Shown: positions 37,050 through 45,651 of the stretch, one piece after another
How positions within the stretch are numbered: position 1 is the first letter of the stretch
Layout of the letters: every line of letters begins with the position of its first letter
From: Alphaproteobacteria bacterium
Lineage (GTDB): Bacteria; Pseudomonadota; Alphaproteobacteria; Rhizobiales; Xanthobacteraceae
Direction: 5' to 3'
DNA: 58,290 nt
Assembly (NCBI GenBank): GCA_005884765.1
Contig: VAZV01000179.1
Location: 1-58,290 of the forward strand
Position numbers and translations under genes: made by a program
Notes under the pieces: generated by a model
The model's database searches: none
Told to the model about the DNA's origin: nothing
The model's input: only the letters and a program-made list of their open reading frames with translations

Positions 37050-37646
37050 TTATGCGCGCGCCTTCTCGTTCAGTTGATAGTTCAAGTGGGCGTTCACCGT
37101 CGGCCATTCGGCGGCAATGATACTGTAAACCACTGTATCGCGCAGCGTGCCGTTCGGCGCAATCTGATGGCTGCGCAAAATGCCGTCCAGCTTGGCACCG
37201 AGCCGCTCGATGCCGCGACGGCTCTGGTGGTTGAAGAAGTGCGTGCGAAATTCTACCGCAATGCAATCCAGTTTTTCAAATGCATGGGTCAGCAGCAGCA
37301 GTTTGCACTGGGTATTGACCGCGCTGCGCTGCACGCGCTTGGCATACCAGGTCGAACCGATTTCGACGCGCCGGTTTGCCGCATCGACGTTCATATAGGT
37401 GGTCATGCCGGCGATCTTGCCGTCGGCATCGAATACCGTCCACGGCAGCATGGAACCTGCGGCCTGTAATCCAAGCCGGCGGTCGATCTCCTTACCCATG
37501 TTCTCCGGCTTCGGAATATGGGTGTACCAGAGCTTCCACAATTCGCCGTCCTTCACGGCTTCCACGAGACCATCATGGTGATCATGCGACAACGGCTCAA
37601 GCCGCGCATATGGGCCGCGCAGGGGTGTTGGTTCAAGCCAGGGCAT
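37050..37646 (-). CDS. GNAT-family N-acetyltransferase (RimJ/RimL type)
   Basis: A 198-residue acetyl-CoA-dependent transferase. LRGPYARLEPLSHDHHDGLVEA is the usual start and ANRRVEIGSTWYAKRVQRSAVNTQCKLLLLTHAFEKL contains the acetyl-CoA-binding part, though the typical GxGxG/A is altered to VQRSAVN. NHQSRRGIERLGAKLDGILRSHQ is the C-terminal signature. It probably acetylates a protein N-terminus or a small amine. The ATG at 37646 is preferred to the GTG at 37658, which directly follows the SMP-30 stop. It is 12 bases after that gene. Confidence 0.87.
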   Translation of the reverse strand: MPWLEPTPLRGPYARLEPLSHDHHDGLVEAVKDGELWKLWYTHIPKPENMGKEIDRRLGLQAAGSMLPWTVFDADGKIAGMTTYMNVDAANRRVEIGSTWYAKRVQRSAVNTQCKLLLLTHAFEKLDCIAVEFRTHFFNHQSRRGIERLGAKLDGILRSHQIAPNGTLRDTVVYSIIAAEWPTVNAHLNYQLNEKARA

Positions 37647-37658
37647 CGGTGGTCTCAC

Positions 37659-38588
37659 TCACTTGTTCAAAAAATTCAGCGGCAGGCCGGGGCGCGGCCA
37701 ATCCATCGCGATCAGTTCACCCTTGCCCGACAGCGTGATGTAGGCGGTCTTCAGCTCTGGTCCACCGAAGGCGATGTTGGTGGTGACGCGGTCGCCGGTC
37801 GGCACCTGCTCGACGAGCTTGCCGTCCGGCGCGATCACCGAGATGCAACCCGAGATCAACGTCGCGACGCAGACATTGCCCGACGCCTCGACCGCAAGCG
37901 AATCGAACATCTGATAGCCGCCGAGGCCTGCGATCGGCTTGCCCCGTTCGCCGCGATAGATCACCTCGCGAGGCCGAACCGTGCCGGGCGCGGAGAGGTC
38001 GAACGCCCACAGCCGCGCCGTCGGCGTCTCCGCGATGTAGACAATGTTCTCGTCGGGCGACAGTCCGATGCCGTTGGCCGGCAGCATGCCGAAGGAGCCT
38101 TCGACGATCTCCTTCATTCCGGGCTTGATGTAATAGAACGCGCCGACATCCATGTCGCGGGCGCGGCGCTTGCCGAGATCGGAGAACCACAAGCCGCCGT
38201 GCCGGTCGAACACCAGATCGTTCGGTCCCTTCAGCGGATGCTCGCCGCATCTGTCGACCACCGTCTCGACCTTGCCGCTCTGGAGATCGACGCGCTGGAT
38301 CGAGCCGCCGATATATTCGTGCGGTTCGGGCGCGCCCGGCATGATCGTGTTGCGCGTGGGCACCCAGCTGAACCCGCCATTGTTGCAGACATAGCATTTG
38401 CCGTCGGCGCCGATCGCCGCGCCATTCGGGCCGCCCGCAATCTGCGCGACCACCTCCTTGCGTCCGTCGGGCCAGACCCGGGTCAGCCGTTGCCCACGGA
38501 TTTCGACCAGCAGCACCGAGCCGTCCGGCATCGCCACCGGCCCTTCCGGAAACGCCAGATCAGTGGCGAGCACGCGAACATCGGGCAT
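37659..38588 (-). CDS. SMP-30/gluconolactonase family protein
   Basis: A 309-residue six-bladed beta-propeller lactonase. The metal-binding glutamate is E15 in LAFPEGPVAMPDGS. GGPNGAAIGADGKCYVCNN, KGPNDLVFDRHGGLWFSD and GIGLSPDENIVYIAET give the other metal-site blades with the conserved Asn and Asp. It likely opens a sugar lactone, perhaps one made by the nearby GMC enzyme. The ATG at 38588 has GGGGGATTCCG; the frame upstream is repeat-derived. It is followed within 12 bases by the GNAT gene. Confidence 0.92.
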   Translation of the reverse strand: MPDVRVLATDLAFPEGPVAMPDGSVLLVEIRGQRLTRVWPDGRKEVVAQIAGGPNGAAIGADGKCYVCNNGGFSWVPTRNTIMPGAPEPHEYIGGSIQRVDLQSGKVETVVDRCGEHPLKGPNDLVFDRHGGLWFSDLGKRRARDMDVGAFYYIKPGMKEIVEGSFGMLPANGIGLSPDENIVYIAETPTARLWAFDLSAPGTVRPREVIYRGERGKPIAGLGGYQMFDSLAVEASGNVCVATLISGCISVIAPDGKLVEQVPTGDRVTTNIAFGGPELKTAYITLSGKGELIAMDWPRPGLPLNFLNK

Positions 38589-38754
38589 CGGAATCCCCCG
38601 GCTTTTTTTGGGCGCAGGCGGATTCAAAGCTCCTTCCGCACGCGCAACGAAATCGTTGCGCGATGTTATGGCAAAGCAGATCACGCTTGCCAAGCAATCG
38701 CGCGGGCAATCTCATGCAAGGCTGCGTTGCAGGCGGCGTCTGGTCTTTCTTCGC

Positions 38755-38800
38755 CGCGTCTTCTTCACGCGAACCAGTATCCGCTGCGCTCGAAAACGCT
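38755..38800. repeat. Repeat, GCGTTTTCTTCACGCGAACC family, copy 3
   Basis: A variant that reads CGCGTCTTCTTCACGCGAAC, then CAGTATCCGCTGCGCTCGAAAACGCT. The start and end arms are inverse complements as in copies 1 and 2. Confidence 0.75.
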
Positions 38801-39635
38801 ATTGATCTCGCACCGGCACCCAGATTTCGAACCCGCCATTGCCGGTGAGCGGATCGAATTTCTCATCATACCGCTCGAAGTTCGGCGCGTCGGCGATCTT
38901 GTGTCCCGAAGCCGGCAGCCAGTGATTCCAGATCGTGTTGACGGTGCGGCGGATGGTCGAGACGTGCTCGCGATGGGTGAACACCGCGTAGCGCTGCTCG
39001 GGGATGCGGACCTTGGCGAATTCATGCGGCAGGTCGGAATAGTCCGACACCTCGACGCCGGCGATGTAGTCGAAATTGCCGGCATCGTCGCCGTTGCAGC
39101 AGACGCCGTAGGCCACCTGGCCGATCCGGCCGGGAATGTGCGCAACGCTCTGATGAAAGCGCTGCCACAGGCCGGGAATGCCGGCGCCGTTCTCGTGGCT
39201 GAAGCGGTCGCCGACGCCGGCGACCAAGAATGCCTTGGCAGTCTCAAAACGCGGCGCGTCAAGATTGTCGATGAGGGTTGAATCCATGAGGATCGGCTCC
39301 TGAAGCTTGAGATGATCAAGGCACGTCGAGCTGCGGACCGCTTCGGGCGTGACCCCGAAATGGTCGCGGAACGCGCGGGTGAATGCTTCGTGAGAGCCGT
39401 AATCCGCATCCAGTGCCAGCGAGAGAATATCCGGCGCGCCGCGCGCGAGCGCGCGTGCCGCCTCGGTCAAGCGCCGCGCGCGCACATAACGCATCACCGA
39501 AAATCCGGTCGCAGCGCCAAACGCCCGCACCAGATGGAAGCGCGAGACACCGGCGATGCCGGCGATCTCGTCGAGCGTCAGCGCACCGGCGAGATGACTT
39601 TCGATAAACCAGAGCGCCTTCTGGGCAGGATTCAT
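38799..39635 (-). CDS. AraC-family regulator with GyrI-like effector domain
   Basis: A 278-residue protein with an N-terminal AraC helix-turn-helix pair (ALWFIESHLAGALTLDEIAGIAGVSRFHLVRAFGAATGFSVMRYVRARRLTEAARAL) and a C-terminal GyrI/SoxS-type small-molecule binding domain (VEVSDYSDLPHEFAKVRIPEQRYAVFTHREHV, LPASGHKIADAPNFERY). Such fused proteins sense drugs or aromatic molecules. The ATG at 39635 has a GAGGGCC ribosome site; the Arg-rich upstream extension is antisense to the next gene and rejected. The target is not apparent. Confidence 0.9.
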   Translation of the reverse strand: MNPAQKALWFIESHLAGALTLDEIAGIAGVSRFHLVRAFGAATGFSVMRYVRARRLTEAARALARGAPDILSLALDADYGSHEAFTRAFRDHFGVTPEAVRSSTCLDHLKLQEPILMDSTLIDNLDAPRFETAKAFLVAGVGDRFSHENGAGIPGLWQRFHQSVAHIPGRIGQVAYGVCCNGDDAGNFDYIAGVEVSDYSDLPHEFAKVRIPEQRYAVFTHREHVSTIRRTVNTIWNHWLPASGHKIADAPNFERYDEKFDPLTGNGGFEIWVPVRDQ

Positions 39636-39741
39636 TGGACCGCGGCCCTCATTCAAAGCGCGCACATGATGCCCGCTTTGCGCGCGGCGCATTTGACAGT
39701 CCTTGCTCATCGCTACCCGCAACGACGGTTCCTGCCAAAAC

Positions 39742-40128
39742 CTATTTGGTACCTTCTTTCGCAGCCGGCGCCGTCTCCTTCGCCGGCGGCGCATCAACCT
39801 TCTTTTTCAAATCCTCCGCGGTTTTCTTCTGCGCGCTCTGCAAGTCGTCGACGATTTTCTGCACGGAGGCGAGGCTCGCCTTCAATGTTTCGACCTGCCG
39901 ATTGGCGGCATCGAGTTTCTGCTGATGGTCCGCGCTCAACTTCAGAATCGTCTTTTGCAGGAAGTCGACATTGCTCTGCAGGCAGCTCGTGCGGCGCTCC
40001 ATGGTCTTTTCGACCGTGCAGATTTCGATACCGGGAACATCCTGCGCCCGCGCGGAGATCGTTGTTGGGAAAACCGCGAGAGTCGCAGCAACGGCGAGCG
40101 CGATTCGGCTGGTCGTGGAAATCTTCAT
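39742..40128 (-). CDS. Secreted coiled-coil protein
   Basis: A 128-residue exported protein with a signal peptide to ARAQ (about residue 29), two cysteines in the mature part (EICTVEK and TSCLQS), a predicted coiled coil from about residue 55 to 110 (HQQKLDAANRQVETLKASLASVQKIVDDLQ), and a Pro/Ala/Lys-rich tail. The cysteines may form a disulfide. It may be a periplasmic scaffold. No family was recognised with certainty. Confidence 0.72.
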   Translation of the reverse strand: MKISTTSRIALAVAATLAVFPTTISARAQDVPGIEICTVEKTMERRTSCLQSNVDFLQKTILKLSADHQQKLDAANRQVETLKASLASVQKIVDDLQSAQKKTAEDLKKKVDAPPAKETAPAAKEGTK

Positions 40129-40205
40129 TCAGATAATACCTTCTGATATCGCCGATCACGGCAAATTGCGCAGCGCTGGCAGGGGATTCCGAGGATACCA
40201 CATTG

Positions 40206-40230
40206 AAACCTCAATCGCGCGTTGAGGTTT
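40206..40230. promoter_or_regulatory. Palindrome in a divergent promoter region
   Basis: Perfect 9-base arms AAACCTCAA and TTGAGGTTT, with a 7-base spacer TCGCGCG. It sits between the divergent secreted-protein gene (start 40128) and the small gene at 40297. It could be an operator or an RNA hairpin; there is no T-run. Confidence 0.5.
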
Positions 40231-40296
40231 TGCGGCGACGCGCGGCGGATGCAGGGGTGCTCAAGCTGCGCGGCTGTTTGACGGGAGACTGATGGA

Positions 40297-40521
40297 ATGG
40301 CGACGCGTGAACGACGTCTGGCTGAATTCGATGGCGAAGGGGAACCGCCGGTGGGGTTGCCGGTCCAGGTGCTGTGCGAAGATCACAGCGGAACCTATCA
40401 ACTGCCGTTCGCCTGCCGCTATATCGACGGCCGATGGCGCAACGGGGAATCCGGTCATACCGTCGAGGCGACGGTGATTGGCTGGCGGTTGCCGCGGTTG
40501 AAACAGTCCGGCGCGGCGTGA
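40297..40521 (+). CDS. Conserved small protein of unknown function
   Basis: A 74-residue protein: TRERRLAEFDGEGEPPVGLPVQVLCEDHSGTYQLPFACRYIDGRWRNG. I recognise this as a short cytosolic protein conserved in Bradyrhizobium. It has two cysteines and no transmembrane part. A GGGAG ribosome site lies ten bases before the ATG at 40297. An alternative overlapping frame from 40292 lacks conservation. Confidence 0.6.
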   Translation: MATRERRLAEFDGEGEPPVGLPVQVLCEDHSGTYQLPFACRYIDGRWRNGESGHTVEATVIGWRLPRLKQSGAA

Positions 40522-40750
40522 GGCGGGCAGCCGCTGTGCCAAAACGCGACGGAAGTTCGCGCGCGTCTTAAGCTTCGGAACGCGGCGAGAACGAACCGCG
40601 TCCGAATCAGTGGCTGGACGCCGTACTCACTTGTTCACGGCTAGCTATCGGTGGCCGCCTGATTCGGCGCACCACATCCAGCACCACAGGGATCGACTGC
40701 CGCCAGCGGCCGACGACAAAGGTTAATTCCTCGGACGAGGACACCCAAGT

Positions 40751-41185
40751 TCACTTCCACGGCGTGATCGGCGGCACATCGTCGGTCGCCGGCGGCATGT
40801 CGACGGTCTTGAAGTCGGCTGGGCTGACGATTTCGAGATACTCCATGTCGGGCGAATAATCGAACAAGTAGTGCACGATCCCGGGCCGCTGATGCACGAC
40901 ATCGCCGGCCTTAACCAGCGTCGGCTTGTCCTCGTACATGAAGCGCGCCCAACCCTTCATCATGATCACGATCTGAAAATCGCATTCGTGTTTGTGCCAG
41001 CCGGTGCCGTCCTCCGGCGGCATGTCGGCGTTGGCCTTGACCAGGTGGCAGATCACCTGCCCTCCGGTTGCCTCGGCGATACCGAGATCGCGATACAGAA
41101 AGAAGTCGCGCAGGCCCCCGCCCGTGAATTCGGTGTCGGTCGGTTTGACGTGGGAGAATTTGCTGACGACTGTGTGCTGATTCAT
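40751..41185 (-). CDS. Cupin-domain protein
   Basis: A 144-residue single-domain beta-barrel protein. Metal ligands are plausible in HKHECDFQIVI (His, His, Glu) and in the second cupin motif around VHQRPGIVHYLFDYS. It may be a small oxygenase, isomerase or binding protein. The ATG at 41185 has a strong GGAGGCC ribosome site. The open frame to 41395 upstream is not supported. Confidence 0.85.
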   Translation of the reverse strand: MNQHTVVSKFSHVKPTDTEFTGGGLRDFFLYRDLGIAEATGGQVICHLVKANADMPPEDGTGWHKHECDFQIVIMMKGWARFMYEDKPTLVKAGDVVHQRPGIVHYLFDYSPDMEYLEIVSPADFKTVDMPPATDDVPPITPWK

Positions 41186-41497
41186 GACGGCCTCCACCGT
41201 TGTGCTGGTGCCAGCGCGACCATTCATGAGCGTCCAAATTTTCGGCAGCGCCGCATCGTCGCGTTCACAGCTTGATTGTGCTATGCGAAAATCGCGCCAA
41301 GCGCGTTGCAGTGCGATGGCTTGGCCAGCGAGCCAGCGAACCTCTTGAAGCGCGGGCAGAATCCGAAATTGGGTAATGTCCGGTTTCGCGCGCACGGGTC
41401 AGAACCGCACGCAGCCACGCACCCCGATGGCACCCGCTTAAGCAAACCCTGCCGCGCGCTTAAGCCGTTCAAACAGGCAGCGATACGCATTCGCTGC
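41186..41497. other. Intergenic region of about 310 bases
   Basis: No gene is seen between the cupin start and the GST stop. At 41475-41499 a perfect hairpin AGGCAGCGA, 7-base loop, TCGCTGCCT overlaps the GST stop codon. It lacks a T-run, so it is only a possible terminator. Confidence 0.4.
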
Positions 41498-42151
41498 CTA
41501 ATATTCAACCTCGAGTTCTTCGATTTCGGCGGGCTCGGCCTTCGCCGCCTCGATCCATTCCTGCATTTCGGGCATGGCCATGATCGTATTGGCGTAGCCG
41601 GCAAGCTCCGGATCGAGCTTCACGTCGTAGGTCACGAAGCGGGTGACGACCGGCGCATACATGGCGTCCGCCATGGTGCGCTCGCCGAACAGGAAGGGCC
41701 CGCCGGACTCGGCGAGGCAATCGCGCCAGATCGTGCAGACCCGGTCGATATCGGCCTGCGCCCGCGACCAGATCTTGAAGTTCGGGAAATGACCTTTCAG
41801 GTTGACCGGCAGCGACGCCCGCAACGTCGTGAAGCCGGAATGGATTTCACCGCAGATCGAGCGGCAATGTGCCCGCCGCACGCGGTCTGCCGGCAGCAGG
41901 CCGGCATAGGGCATCGCCTCGTTGAGATACTCGCCGATCGCCAGTGTGTCCCAGATCGTGGCACCATCGTGCCGCAGGCATGGCACCAGGATCGAGGACG
42001 ACAGCAACAGGATTTCAGCGCGCGCGGAAGGATCATCCGGCGCAGTGACGATCTCTTCGAATTCCAGCCCGGAAAACTTGGTCAGCAGCCAGCCGCGCAG
42101 CGACCATGAAGAATAGTTCTTGCTGCTGATGGTCAGTGTCGCCTTCGCCAT
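41498..42151 (-). CDS. Glutathione S-transferase family protein
   Basis: A 217-residue protein with a thioredoxin-like N-domain: TLTISSKNYSSWSLRGWLLTKFSG, then ILVPCLRHDGATIWDTLAIGEYLNE, where the Val-Pro is the cis-proline glutathione contact. The C-domain ends PEMQEWIEAAKAEPAEIEELEVEY. The SS in YSSWSLRG fits a serine-type GST active site. It likely binds glutathione or bacillithiol-like thiols. It is divergent from the PHB depolymerase gene. Confidence 0.88.
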   Translation of the reverse strand: MAKATLTISSKNYSSWSLRGWLLTKFSGLEFEEIVTAPDDPSARAEILLLSSSILVPCLRHDGATIWDTLAIGEYLNEAMPYAGLLPADRVRRAHCRSICGEIHSGFTTLRASLPVNLKGHFPNFKIWSRAQADIDRVCTIWRDCLAESGGPFLFGERTMADAMYAPVVTRFVTYDVKLDPELAGYANTIMAMPEMQEWIEAAKAEPAEIEELEVEY

Positions 42152-42336
42152 ATGGCCTTTCCCTCACACCTGAACGCCTGCGCAGGGCCTAAAGGACGCG
42201 TCCGGCGCCCCCTGCCCGGCCCTGCGGCCCATGCCCATTGCCTGTGCTTCCGGCATCTTTCGCAGCAAGCGACGTGCCAGTTTGGCAGGCGGTCCGGCCC
42301 CGATATTGCATGACAATAAGGGCAGGGGCGTACCGG

Positions 42337-43560
42337 ATGAAGTCGATGTTATATCAGGCCTATCAAAACCATATGGACCTGACGGAGCCATGGCGAAAGG
42401 GCGCCGCATCGGCCTTGAAATACCTCAACCTGGCGCCGCAGGGCATGTCCGACAAACTGTTCGGACGGCTGGCCGCTGCGCTTGAGCTGATCTCACGCTC
42501 CTCCCTCAGCTACGCCCGCCCGGCCTACGGCATCGACCGGGTGCAGGTCGGCAACCGCGAGTTGGAGGTGACCGAGGAGGTCGTCTATGCAACGCCGTTC
42601 GGATCGCTGCTGCGCTTCAGGAAGGAGGATGCGCCCGAGCAGCCGCGGCTGTTGCTGGTCGCGCCGATGTCCGGACATTTCGCGACGCTGCTGCGTGGCA
42701 CCGTCAAGACCCTGCTGCAGGACCACGACGTCTACATCACCGACTGGCATAACCCGCGCAACATCCCGCTCGACCAGGGCCGGTTCGGCCTCGACGAGTA
42801 CACCGAACACCTCATCGCCTTTCTCGGCCAGTTGGGGCCGCGCCCGCACATGGTTGCGATCTGCCAACCGTCGGTGTCGGCACTCGCGGCGGCGGCGATC
42901 ATGTCGGAGGACGATCATCCCTCGCGCCCCGCAAGCCTGACCTTGATGGCGGGACCGATCGACACCCGCATTCAACCGACCAAGGTCAACGATTTCGCCA
43001 AGAGCAAGCCGCTGCAATGGTTCGAGGATAATCTGATCAACTACGTGCCGTTGCAGTGCAAGGGCGCCTTGCGCCTGGTCTATCCCGGCTTCGTGCAGCT
43101 CACCGCGTTCGTCTCGATGAATCTCGAACGCCACATCAAGCAGCATATGGATCTCGCCAACCATCTGGTGAAGGGCGAGAAGGAAAAGGCCGAGACCATC
43201 AAGACGTTCTATGACGAATATTTTGCAGTGATGGACCTGCCGGCGGAATTCTACATCGACACCATCCGTGACGTGTTTCAGGAGCACCTCCTGCCGCAGG
43301 GCAAATTGACCTATCGCGGCCGGCCGGTGAATCCCGCCTCGATCAAGCGGATGGGCCTGATGACCGTCGAAGGCGAGAAGGACGACATCTGCTCGATCGG
43401 CCAGACGCTGGCCGCGCAGGACCTCTGCACCGGCGTGCGTGCCTATCGCAGGGTGCATCACATGCAGGCCGGCGTCGGCCATTACGGCGTGTTCTCAGGC
43501 CGCCGCTGGAACAACGAAATCTACCCGCTCTTACGGGATTTCGTGCACGTCAATTCGTAG
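42337..43560 (+). CDS. phaZ: Intracellular polyhydroxyalkanoate (PHB) depolymerase
   Basis: A 407-residue enzyme that degrades stored polyhydroxybutyrate granules to 3-hydroxybutyrate. It matches the i-nPHB depolymerase family: start MLYQAYQNHMDLTEPWR, VAPMSGHFATLLRGTV, DVYITDWHNPRNIP and ICQPSVSALAA, where the active nucleophile is cysteine C176 as in the Ralstonia PhaZ1 type. TVEGEKDDICSIGQT contains the acid and HMQAGVGHYGVFSGRRW the histidine of the triad. The ATG at 42337 follows AAGGGCAGGGG; the next ATG at 42346 is possible too. The frame upstream is not supported. Confidence 0.93.
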   Translation: MKSMLYQAYQNHMDLTEPWRKGAASALKYLNLAPQGMSDKLFGRLAAALELISRSSLSYARPAYGIDRVQVGNRELEVTEEVVYATPFGSLLRFRKEDAPEQPRLLLVAPMSGHFATLLRGTVKTLLQDHDVYITDWHNPRNIPLDQGRFGLDEYTEHLIAFLGQLGPRPHMVAICQPSVSALAAAAIMSEDDHPSRPASLTLMAGPIDTRIQPTKVNDFAKSKPLQWFEDNLINYVPLQCKGALRLVYPGFVQLTAFVSMNLERHIKQHMDLANHLVKGEKEKAETIKTFYDEYFAVMDLPAEFYIDTIRDVFQEHLLPQGKLTYRGRPVNPASIKRMGLMTVEGEKDDICSIGQTLAAQDLCTGVRAYRRVHHMQAGVGHYGVFSGRRWNNEIYPLLRDFVHVNS

Positions 43561-43574
43561 ACAATTCTCCCCCA

Positions 43575-43695
43575 CGTCATTGCGAGGAGCCAACGGGTCG
43601 CGCGAACGCGCGCCCGATGACAGGCTCCGCGACGAAGCAATCCAGACTGCTGCCGCGGTCGGATTTCTGGATTGCTTCGCTTCGCTCGCAATGAC
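43575..43695. repeat. Intergenic inverted repeat, GTCATTGCGAG family, copy 3
   Basis: Begins CGTCATTGCGAGGAGCCAAC and ends CTCGCAATGAC; internally it has CGCGACGAAGCAATCC and the inverse GGATTGCTTCGCTTCG. It is in the phaZ to SBP gap. Confidence 0.88.
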
Positions 43696-43767
43696 AACTC
43701 GAGCGCCCCAGAGTAGCATCCCCGCCATCAAGGACCGCCGCCCAAGAGCGTCCTGGGGAGGAATGCC

Positions 43768-44564
43768 GTGCGATTTCGATCCGTACGTTTCCGCAAGCTG
43801 GTGCTCGGCTGCGCGGCCGTGCTGCTGCTGGCAGGCTCGGCAGCCGCCGCCGAAGTCCGGGTGATGATCTCGGGCGGGCTGACCGCGGCGTACAACGCGC
43901 TGGTGCCTGAATTCGAGCGCACCACCGGCAACAAGGTCTTGACCGTTTACGGGCCGTCGATGGGAACGACCGTCAATGCGATCCCGGTCCGGCTCGGGCG
44001 CGGCGAGCCCGCGGATGTGCTGATCATGGTCGGCTATGCGCTCGGCGACCTCGCCAAGGATGGCAAGGTCATTGCCGACAGCCGCGTCGATCTCGTCAAA
44101 TCCTTGATCGGCGTTGCGGTAAAGGCGGGCGCGCCGAAGCCTGATATCAGCTCCGTGGATGCGCTCAAGCGCACGCTGCTCGCAGCAAATCGATCGCCTA
44201 TTCCGACAGCGCCAGCGGCGTCTATGTCTCGACCGAGATGTTTGCCAAGCTCGGCATTACTGAGGAGATGAAGGACAAGGCGAGGAAGATTCCGGCAACC
44301 CCGGTCGGCGAAATCGTGGCTCACGGCGACGCCGAGATCGGCTTCCAGCAGTTCAGTGAATTAATGCCCGTGCAGGGCATCGACATCGTTGGTCCCCTGC
44401 CGAGCGAATTACAGAAGGTCACGGTATTTTCCGCCGGCATCGCCACGGTCTCCAAAGAGCCCGACGCCGGCAAGGCACTGATCAAATTCCTCGCCTCGCC
44501 CAAGGCCCGCGCCGAGATCGTCAAGAGCGGCATGGAGCCGATAGCGAGCGGCGGGACGAATTGA
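43768..44564 (+). pseudogene. Periplasmic substrate-binding protein (ModA-like), broken by a one-base frameshift
   Basis: Residues 1-140 (from the GTG at 43768, ribosome site GGGGAGG) give a signal peptide and EVRVMISGGLTAAYNALVPEFERTTGN, VYGPSMGTTVNAIPVRL and DVLIMVGYAL, the start of a molybdate-type or related binding protein. The frame is lost after TLLAA. A second frame reads SKSIAYSDSASGVYVSTEMFAKLGI, PVGEIVAHGDAEIGFQQFSELMPVQGI and a normal end at 44564. Restoring one A in the AAA run at 44187-44189 joins the two perfectly. A real mutation or a homopolymer error are both possible. Confidence 0.9.
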
Positions 44565-44574
44565 TCGGCTACAG

Positions 44575-45396
44575 CTACCGCACCCTTATCGGCGAATCCT
44601 TTAGCCCGTTGTTGTCGTAGGCCTTGCGCAAGGTCCCATTCGAAATGGCGTCCGTCATGAATTTGGAGACGAAGGCCAGCGCTAACGGATGGTTGGGCGG
44701 TACCGCCACCGCGGTCACGGTTTTCTTAAACGTCTCGTCCAGCACCCTGGTGCCCGGAATCTTCTTTGCCATGGCGTTGAGCTGATCGCGCGAGAGCGCG
44801 AACGCGTCGACCTCACCGTTTTTCAGAAGATTGAAGATTTCGTCGTAGGTCTGATAGCCCGTGACCTTGGCGTTCTTCAGATGTGCCTGCGCGCCGCGCA
44901 TGGTGGTGGTGCCGCTGACCGCCACGACCTTGATGCCGGGCTGGTCGAGCGTCGCAAAATTCGTGATCGTCGAGCCTGCCTTCACGATGTAGGTTGCATC
45001 CGCCACCTCGTAGATCGGGCCGAACAACATTTTCGTCTCGCGCTCGGCATCCTTTGGCAGGAATGTGACGTCCCAGGCGCCTGTCGCTGCGCCATCGGTG
45101 ATCTGCCCGGAGTTCCAGTAAGCGACGTATTCGACGGGAACGCCGAGCTGCGCCGCCATCTCCTTGCCGAGATCGACCGGCACGCCCGTATAATCCCCGT
45201 TTTCGTTCTTGTTGGACCAGTAAGGGCCACCGGAGGGGCTGATTCCAATCCCCACCCGCAATTTTCCGGTCGGCGCGATTTCGTCCTCCAGCCCGTCGGC
45301 GCTTGCCGAGATCGTTAGCGCGGAGACCCCCAGGAAAAGGCCAAAGACAATGCCACAAACATGGCTGGCGAGGCGCGGCAGAGATCGGCTAGACAT
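44575..45396 (-). CDS. Amino-acid-type ABC transporter substrate-binding protein (SBP family 3)
   Basis: A 273-residue exported binding protein: signal peptide to about residue 34 (ALTISASADG), then GKLRVGIGISPSGGPYWSNKNENGDYTGVPVDLGKEMAAQLGVPVEYVAYWNSGQITDG. The two-lobed SBP-3 fold continues with DVTFLPKDAERETKMLFGPIYEVADATY. It binds a polar amino acid or similar small molecule. No permease or ATPase gene is next to it. The ATG at 45396 has GAAGGA six bases before it; another ATG at 45402 is too close to that site. Confidence 0.88.
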   Translation of the reverse strand: MSSRSLPRLASHVCGIVFGLFLGVSALTISASADGLEDEIAPTGKLRVGIGISPSGGPYWSNKNENGDYTGVPVDLGKEMAAQLGVPVEYVAYWNSGQITDGAATGAWDVTFLPKDAERETKMLFGPIYEVADATYIVKAGSTITNFATLDQPGIKVVAVSGTTTMRGAQAHLKNAKVTGYQTYDEIFNLLKNGEVDAFALSRDQLNAMAKKIPGTRVLDETFKKTVTAVAVPPNHPLALAFVSKFMTDAISNGTLRKAYDNNGLKDSPIRVR

Positions 45397-45651
45397 TTGC
45401 ATTCCTTCTCTATCGGCTCATCTTTGACGAGCCTTTACGGCAATTGTGGTCGATCAGGGCAAACGTTGAAACCCAAATTGTTGATCGCAATGATCAAATT
45501 GTCAGGGTGCAGCGACGACGATTGCGTCAACTGGATTGGCCGATTCCGTTTTGACGTCAGGCAAGCGCTTTCCGGTTTCACCGCGAACCGATTGTTGCTA
45601 TTCAGCAATGATGGGAGGCCTGCTCTCAGGCGCAAGAAGTGGGGCACCGCA

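Noticed and set aside
37518..39281. A 587-codon open frame on the plus strand.
   Set aside because: Antisense to the GNAT, SMP-30 and AraC genes; its protein is His/Arg/Asp-rich without any motif.
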